NCBI RefSeq assembly: GCF_041260155.1 | Contig: NC_091932.1 | Span: 3,681,501-3,745,500 of the forward strand | Direction of reading: 5' to 3' | Length of the DNA: 64,000 bases | Source of the DNA: Ptychodera flava | Taxonomy: Eukaryota; Hemichordata; Enteropneusta; Ptychoderidae | Shown: piece by piece, positions 58,530-64,000 of the stretch | How positions within the stretch are numbered: the stretch's first letter is position 1 | How the letters are laid out: each line of letters starts with the position of its first letter | The notes under the pieces: generated by a model | Told to the model about the DNA's origin: nothing | The model's input: only the letters and a program-made list of their open reading frames with translations | Database searches by the model: none | Translations under genes and position numbers: made by a program

Positions 58530-60072
58530 CAGGGCTCGACGCAAGGTCAAATCATCCACTAGCCCAAAGGACTAGTAGCAGTTCATTTTTAGTAGTCCTA
58601 AATGAAATCTACTAGTCCTGCTCAAGCAAAGCCAAATGTTGCTCTCATGTTGTAAAGGTGTATATGACCATTCTCATACTTTTTGTCGCAAAGGTTTTTA
58701 AACCCAATATCTAACTTTCATGCAAGACTAGCACATTTGCTTACTGCAAAATGTTTAACTTTGAATCATATATAACCACAAATATAACCTGAATGAAATG
58801 TCCTGTGTAGGAGGAGAGGTCATGAAAATAGCCTATTGCCGTCAAGAATAAAATCAGACGTAGGAATGAATTTGTTGGAAAATTCTTCATAGCTCAGGTA
58901 GTGCACCATTAATTTGCAAAGAACATGTTTGTTCATAATGGGGACAGATTTGTTTCTCCAGAACTGAAATTCATACAACCATTCACAAATGTTCCTGTGG
59001 AGTGCCTTCATATTTTTGACATACGGTATATCACATTTTAAAATTGACCAGCTTGTGGGGAGAACCTCTCATTTGTAATAAAGGTTTGTGAAAAATTTAG
59101 TTTTTAATAGTAAAAATGTTGCATTTTACCATTTCATGTGCTTGTGTCTTTTATGAGTTTTTGCCAGTAATACTGGTAACAAAATGTGATTAGCACAAAA
59201 AATAACCAATGACTCAAAGAAGTGATTGGATACAACAGTCTGATACACCCATTTCATACGTTGTTTTTTCACTACTGTTTTAAGGTTCACTTCACTATTA
59301 TTGCCCCAATAATTTAAACTTTTCCGCTAAAATGGCAAAACAATAAGTTGCTAGCACCAAGTTATTATCTGTGAGGAATTTCCTCACCTGTGCAAGCAGT
59401 AGCAACTTGCCATAGCACTGTTTTGGCAAGCTAGATGGCTCTTTTTAAGATCAGCTTCAATCAAGCTAGGGGGCCTTGACTATATATGGAGGTCAGCATG
59501 TGGAGGCATTCTAAAGCAGGGTCAAGCTGGCTACGAACGATCGGAGGTGTTGTTCGGGAATGCCCCTGAAGAAATCTTGAGAAAAATCTTCTTTGAAAGG
59601 CAAGGATACAGTGTTTGAACGAAATTGTGGGGGTTGCTCATGTTTTTAGGCGAAGTGATGAGCTTCAAGCAAACCAAAATACACGACGTGCAGACAATTC
59701 TGTTTGATGCTCAGCGTTGAGCCAATCCCGGGCCATGTTTAATACTGGCATGTACAGTACAATTTGATTCTCCGTAGCAGGTAAACTGTTTCATTTTAAG
59801 TTGGTGATCAATAAAGTTTGCTTCACTGTTTCACTGTCCAATTTGTTTGGGTAAAAGTTAGTTTATTTTTATATAAAATGATCGAGGCTTGGTTCATTCT
59901 TATCGAATGAGTGGCCGGTGTCCCATTAGTTTTGTAGCGATAAACTTTCCTGGACAACTACGGAACTTGAAAATTGCACTAGTCCGCAGGACTACCTCCG
60001 AAGACATTTTAACTAGTCCTCTTGAAAATTTACTAGCCTCGGCTAGTGGGCTAGCGCTTATGTCGAGCCCTG
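58530..60072. mobile_element. non-autonomous hAT-like element, 1.5 kb
   Basis: CAGGGCTCGACGCAAGG at the left matches CAGGGCTCGACATAAGCGC read inward from the right. ACTAGTCCT-type motifs are repeated inside both ends (58555-58620 and 59985-60050). Adjacent flanks share GCAGTA but no clean 8 bp duplication. Open frames at the right end cross the terminal repeats and are not taken as genes. Confidence 0.75.
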
Positions 60073-60364
60073 CAGTATTGCTGAAGGCAATGAGTACTTG
60101 GGCCGTGATAGAGTAATTTTGAGGACAATATATACTACTATTCAAATATGTCTTGAATTTCCTCCTGTCAATTAGGCATTTGATTGACTGGTTATTAAAC
60201 GAAGCAATGGCATGACAACGGCAAAATATGTCTAGCAACTTTTGTGGAGTTTGAGGCAGGGGTTCTTTATTTATAGTGGAAATTGCTTAAACTCCTTAAA
60301 TATTCAAATTACAGCAAATTTCTTTTGTTCTCGATGGTAGATGTCTAATATTTAGATGGGCATA

Positions 60365-61254
60365 TTTAGATTTCTACCCTATAGTTATCCCTATACACCA
60401 AAAATCGGACATCCAGCTCTATTGGCTTGCTCAGAATGAGATATGCGCATAATTAATGAGGTACAATATGTGGTGTCATAAGGTGTCTTATCATACCAAA
60501 TATGGAGGATGTAGCACTTGTGGTTACTGAGTTGTGGACAAATATATATATTTGAGGTCAAAGGTCATTGAGGTCACGTCACATTTTGTCATAATAATTG
60601 TATTGCTAAGTTATTCCTATATACCAAAAATCAGACCTCTAGCTCTATTGGCTCGCTCAAAATAAGATATGCGCATAATTAATGAGGTACAATATGTGGC
60701 GTCATAAGGTGTCCCATCATACCAAATATGAAAGGTTTAGCACTTGTGGTTACTGAGTTATGGACAATAATGTATATTTTAGGTCAAAGGTCACCAAGGT
60801 CACATGATATTTTGTCAAAATGTCTGAGATATCTGCGTGAACCGATGGACTCACTGATGGACTCACGGACGGATATGACCCAATCTATAAGCCCCCTGGA
60901 CTTTATCCGTGGGGACAAAAAACTGTGTCACTGCATCCTTTAGGCAATATGAATACGATGAGAAACTAAATTTTTATTTTTCTTGGCCTTATACATGGGA
61001 GTCTATGGAGAACTGCCTTATACATGGGAGTCTATGGAGGTGTAAACTAAAAAGTCCTCTAACACGGCCAAATTCGATCGCATTATGAAACAAATCGACG
61101 TGCATCTGTATGGGGTTGGGTACTATTCTTGTGCAAAGTTTGAAAGAAATTGACCAGGGCATGTCTGAGATATCTGCGTGAACGGACGGACGGACGGACT
61201 GACATGACCAAACCTATAACTCCCCCAGGACTTCGTCCGTGGGCACTAAAAACA
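60365..61254 (+). mobile_element. tandem-core repeat element (copy 3), 5'-truncated, with complete second module
   Basis: About two 230 bp core units (60365-60830), then ATCTGCGTGAACCGATGGAC and hairpin end near 60920. The second module runs on: minisatellite (60985-61045), AACACGGCCAAATTCGATCG, GACGTGCATCTGTATGGGG, CAAAGTTTGAAAGAAATTGA, again ATCTGCGTGAACGGACGGAC (61171) and a second hairpin ending GGGCACTAAAAAC at 61254. The second module is homologous to the core of the element at 3.7-4.3 kb, which ties the copies into one family. Confidence 0.65.
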
Positions 61255-61484
61255 CGCAACAGTTATTACAGCTACACCGGCGGTGGTTCATATCCAGAGC
61301 CCCGTACGGTCTGCCGCCGTCGCTTGAAAACCTTACTAGATGAAATTTTGTCTATAGGCTGAAATTTCGCCGAAGTTTGACAAAATTGCATCGATTTTTC
61401 AGGTTCATATCCGACACTTTTGAGTTTTGAGTGCAGACAGAAATAAGTTTTGAGGCAACATGGCTGCGACCCCATGTTGACCCC

Positions 61485-61802
61485 TAGCCCTGCGTACGAT
61501 GCTATGTGCTACAGCTAACACACAGCATCGTACGCAGGGCTAAAGTAGCGCGAGTTGCCGACATCGACGGTTATTTACGAGAAGTGAATAAAAGACTGTC
61601 ATTTTTGGAAGCGATCGAGTAGCTGAGGTAGGCTGGGATGCGACTTGGGCCCAAGAACGCTGAATTTCGGCAGTAATTTGGCTTTTTACGTCAAGTCCCA
61701 AAATGGATTTGAAGTCACCGAACCTACGTACGGGTCTTTGCAGGGCTGTGGTGAGCGGGGCGATTAGCTGTAGCGGAACACACAGCATCGTACGCAGGGC
61801 TA
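61485..61802. mobile_element. MULE-like MITE with 9 bp TSD
   Basis: GTTGACCCC stands at 61476-61484 and again at 61803-61811. Terminal repeats are TAGCCCTGCGTACGATGCTA and, from the right, TAGCCCTGCGTACGATGCTG. A third, internal inverted copy of the terminus (61519-61543) follows the left end directly, making a 58 bp palindrome. A 9 bp duplication is typical of Mutator-like elements. The interior has a minus-strand frame (SILGLDVKSQITAEIQRSWA) of unknown origin, possibly captured host sequence. Confidence 0.85.
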
Positions 61803-61811
61803 GTTGACCCC

Positions 61812-63225
61812 AAGTGAAAATGTGTTCGCGATCAAATCTTCCTATATTTTTTCAGAATTTTCGACAAAATCATTGCTTCTTAAATCTTTTGTAAAATATA
61901 AAATACTAAAAAAAAATGCGATGTGCCATGTCTCCAGATTTCTAAAATATCGTTCGTTGACCGTTCGACGGAATACTCATTTCACAAACTTGTGACGCAG
62001 TTGAAATTCAATACTGACCGCCAAATAATCTTAATGAGACGAGATCATTCTATACATCCTCCAAATTATCCAACCATTCGCGTTAGAGTTCAGCTCGCTT
62101 AGAGTATCATAACATTCTTCGGCCTTCGTTTAGATCGACCCTAATCTCTCCCATTCAGGAAATAAATACACAAGCTACCTTGACAAAACTTCGTGCACCA
62201 TCGAGGACCAAACGCACTACAAATCTGTCTTGACGTCATCATCTCCTTACATGGTAATCGGCATACCGTATTTTTTAGCAAAGGGGACACAGAATACGTC
62301 GGAGTATCAGTTTCAAAACGTATTACATTGTGTGATGTTGTCAAAAAAGGTAATGTTACTGCAGTGGTATAAATTACAAAACACAAAAGTTCAAATCAGT
62401 TTATATTGACTGGCTTTACCCAACATTTCATATTGTTTCTTATGCCAGATTTGACCACGTGCTTACTGGCGACCCTTTACATGCAAATTTGTGTCAAATG
62501 GTGTGTTCTGCTGGAAAAACAAACGTACGATTTCTATATGAAGGAGGCGAAATTTGCCCTCAAAACTCGAAACCACCCCTTTACGGGGTGTACCTAGCTA
62601 TTTTGAACGAGCTTCTCGAATCTGCAGCTCTATTTCGAAATGATGGTGTGGTTTTCTCAGCTCAAGGATAAGTGTTCTCCATCGCTGTGGGCATTACTAT
62701 TCTCAACTGGGGGTACAGTTTCCAGTCGTAATGTTTTTCATTGTGTCCGGGATATAAAACCTTTCTTTTTCACACTTAATACTTTGATTAACACTAGTCC
62801 ACATCTTGTCAGCGATTAAACATGTTTCAAGTTTAAATGTTAAATTCTGGTCTCGAGCCCTCTTGTTCGACCAAACTGAAATTACCCCTCCCACTTTGGC
62901 TCGTCCAGTGGGTGTAGCAAGGGTCGTGCCATCGCCTAGGAAACGGAGGGTGCATTAATTGTTGCATTTCGATGCACATTTTGATTATATTCAGAAGATT
63001 TTGTGGCAAAAACTCAGATAGAGAAGCATTAATATTCACATCTCACTTATTCAAGACTGGCTGAGAGCAGCACTTCCATTCAGTTAACATCATTACGCCA
63101 TTTATTATGCCAAGAAAGATGAAGCCAAGACATTTTGCCCTCCCTGGTCTCAGCCAGAAATGGTTATACCTTACAGAGTTTTTTCCCACGGAATGAAACA
63201 AATGTACTTGGGCTGAGCCCAAGTA
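61812..63225. other. no gene recognised
   Basis: CpG-moderate sequence with short open frames on both strands; none supported. Confidence 0.35.
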
Positions 63226-63532
63226 CAACAACAAATTTACAGAGTCCTATATTTTATATTTTTCTCTCATTTTCAAATATTTAATTATCATCATCATCAT
63301 CAATATCGCTGTATTGAATTTTGCAGCGCATGTGTATAGCATGGAGGTAGCTTACCTCCATGTGTACAGTGAGGCTGTATTGAATTTTGCAGCGCATAAT
63401 TTGTCCTTTTCTGCAAATACTATCAACTACAACAACAACAACAATAACAACAACACAAACAACTTTACTGAGTCCAAATATATTTTTATTTTTCTTCATT
63501 TTTAAATGTTTAATCATCATCATCATCGGAGC
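63226..63532. mobile_element. palindromic-element family, copy 2, with a doubled terminal module
   Basis: A terminal module (AACAAC...TTTAC.GAGTCC...TTTAAT.ATCATCATCATC) occurs twice in direct orientation, at 63226-63301 and 63427-63532, around a core with GCTGTATTGAATTTTGCAGC twice and a small palindrome GGAGGTAGCTTACCTCC. The right end GATCGGAGCTC-like (ATCATCGGAGCTCG) is the inverse of the left end of copy 1. Confidence 0.7.
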
Positions 63533-63824
63533 TCGAGGACCCTATGGCCATAGTGGGGAAAGCCCTCAGCCCTTTCATCATTTTCTGTGTCAAAGTTGGA
63601 TTTCTTTATACGTAAATGGGAATGAAAGCTTTGAAACCAACTGGTTATCTTGCAAACATATGTCAACCTGTTGAAGACATTTAGAACAACCAAGGCTTGA
63701 AAAGTTGTTTATAAATAAATATCCATCTTTCAGAATTAGACAGATTTTGCTAACTAATCATTGATCTTCACAATTATATGCTCATCTTCCAGGATTTCTT
63801 TCATTATAATTACTGAATTATGTT

Positions 63825-63919
63825 TCATGCAAAACACTCCCTATTGTCATGCAAGATACTGCCTATTGTCATGCAAAACACTACCTATTGTCATGCAAAA
63901 TACTGCCTATTATCATGCC
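63825..63919. repeat. 22 bp tandem repeat, about four copies
   Basis: TCATGCAAAACACTCCCTAT with TG is repeated at 63825, 63847, 63869 and 63891, with two or three changes per copy. Confidence 0.9.
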
Positions 63920-64000
63920 ATATGATAGCATTGTAAAGAACCAACATAAATAACTGTTAGTCTTTGACTATGTATCAGTGTACCAATGAGACATACATTC

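Noticed and set aside
59889-60238. Frames on both strands at the right end of the 58.5-60.1 kb element
   Set aside because: They run across terminal inverted repeats and have no domain.
63281-63674. Poly-Asn, poly-Thr and poly-Val frames
   Set aside because: Produced by the AAC/ATC trinucleotide tracts of the palindromic element.
1-64000. CRISPR arrays, rRNA, tRNA genes, retroviral or LTR elements
   Set aside because: None was recognised on either strand. tRNA detection by eye is unreliable, so a single tRNA could have been missed.

Overview
The window looks like nuclear DNA of an aquatic invertebrate animal, most likely a deuterostome such as a lancelet or hemichordate, though a mollusc cannot be excluded. 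The evidence is AT-rich sequence with split genes, short exons bounded by AG/GT sites, laminin-type exons and a dense load of DNA transposons. No gene here fixes the species, and nothing bacterial is present.

Layout. 1-4.3 kb is a transposon graveyard: a Tigger (pogo) element cut by the window edge, a decayed piggyBac with its TTAA end, and a tandem-core repeat element. 6.5-7.4 kb is the 3' part of a Penelope-like retroelement with a GIY-YIG endonuclease. 10.0-12.5 kb (minus) holds exons of an OTU-domain gene in which a ~579 bp unit carrying exons is present about three times. 13.2-16.7 kb is a large repeat element built of ~230 bp core repeats, a GGAC-rich microsatellite and a 3' hairpin, with two other transposons inserted in it. 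17.5-20.6 kb is a near-complete hAT transposon with a decayed transposase.

From about 20.8 kb to 57.8 kb there are scattered minus-strand exons, several with laminin G or laminin coiled-coil character (strongest at 20.8 kb and 50.9-57.8 kb). They suggest one very long laminin-alpha-like gene or several pieces of such genes. Other genes or relics lie between them: a plus-strand multi-exon uncharacterised gene copy at 24.1-28.3 kb and a THAP/P-element-type transposase 3' exon at 28.8-29.1 kb. Introns and spacers hold TTAA-flanked MITEs, fold-back elements, non-autonomous hAT elements and tandem repeats. 57.9-64 kb is again mostly repeats: a long perfect palindrome, a hAT-like element, another tandem-core element and a MULE-like MITE with 9 bp target duplications.

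The most instructive parts are the family of tandem-core elements that share one 3' end (five places), the exon duplication in the OTU gene, the nested insertions whose empty sites can be read from neighbouring repeat units, and the palindromic element at 58 kb. Exon calls were made by eye from reading frames and splice-site bases and are tentative. No retrovirus, LTR element or Polinton was recognised.
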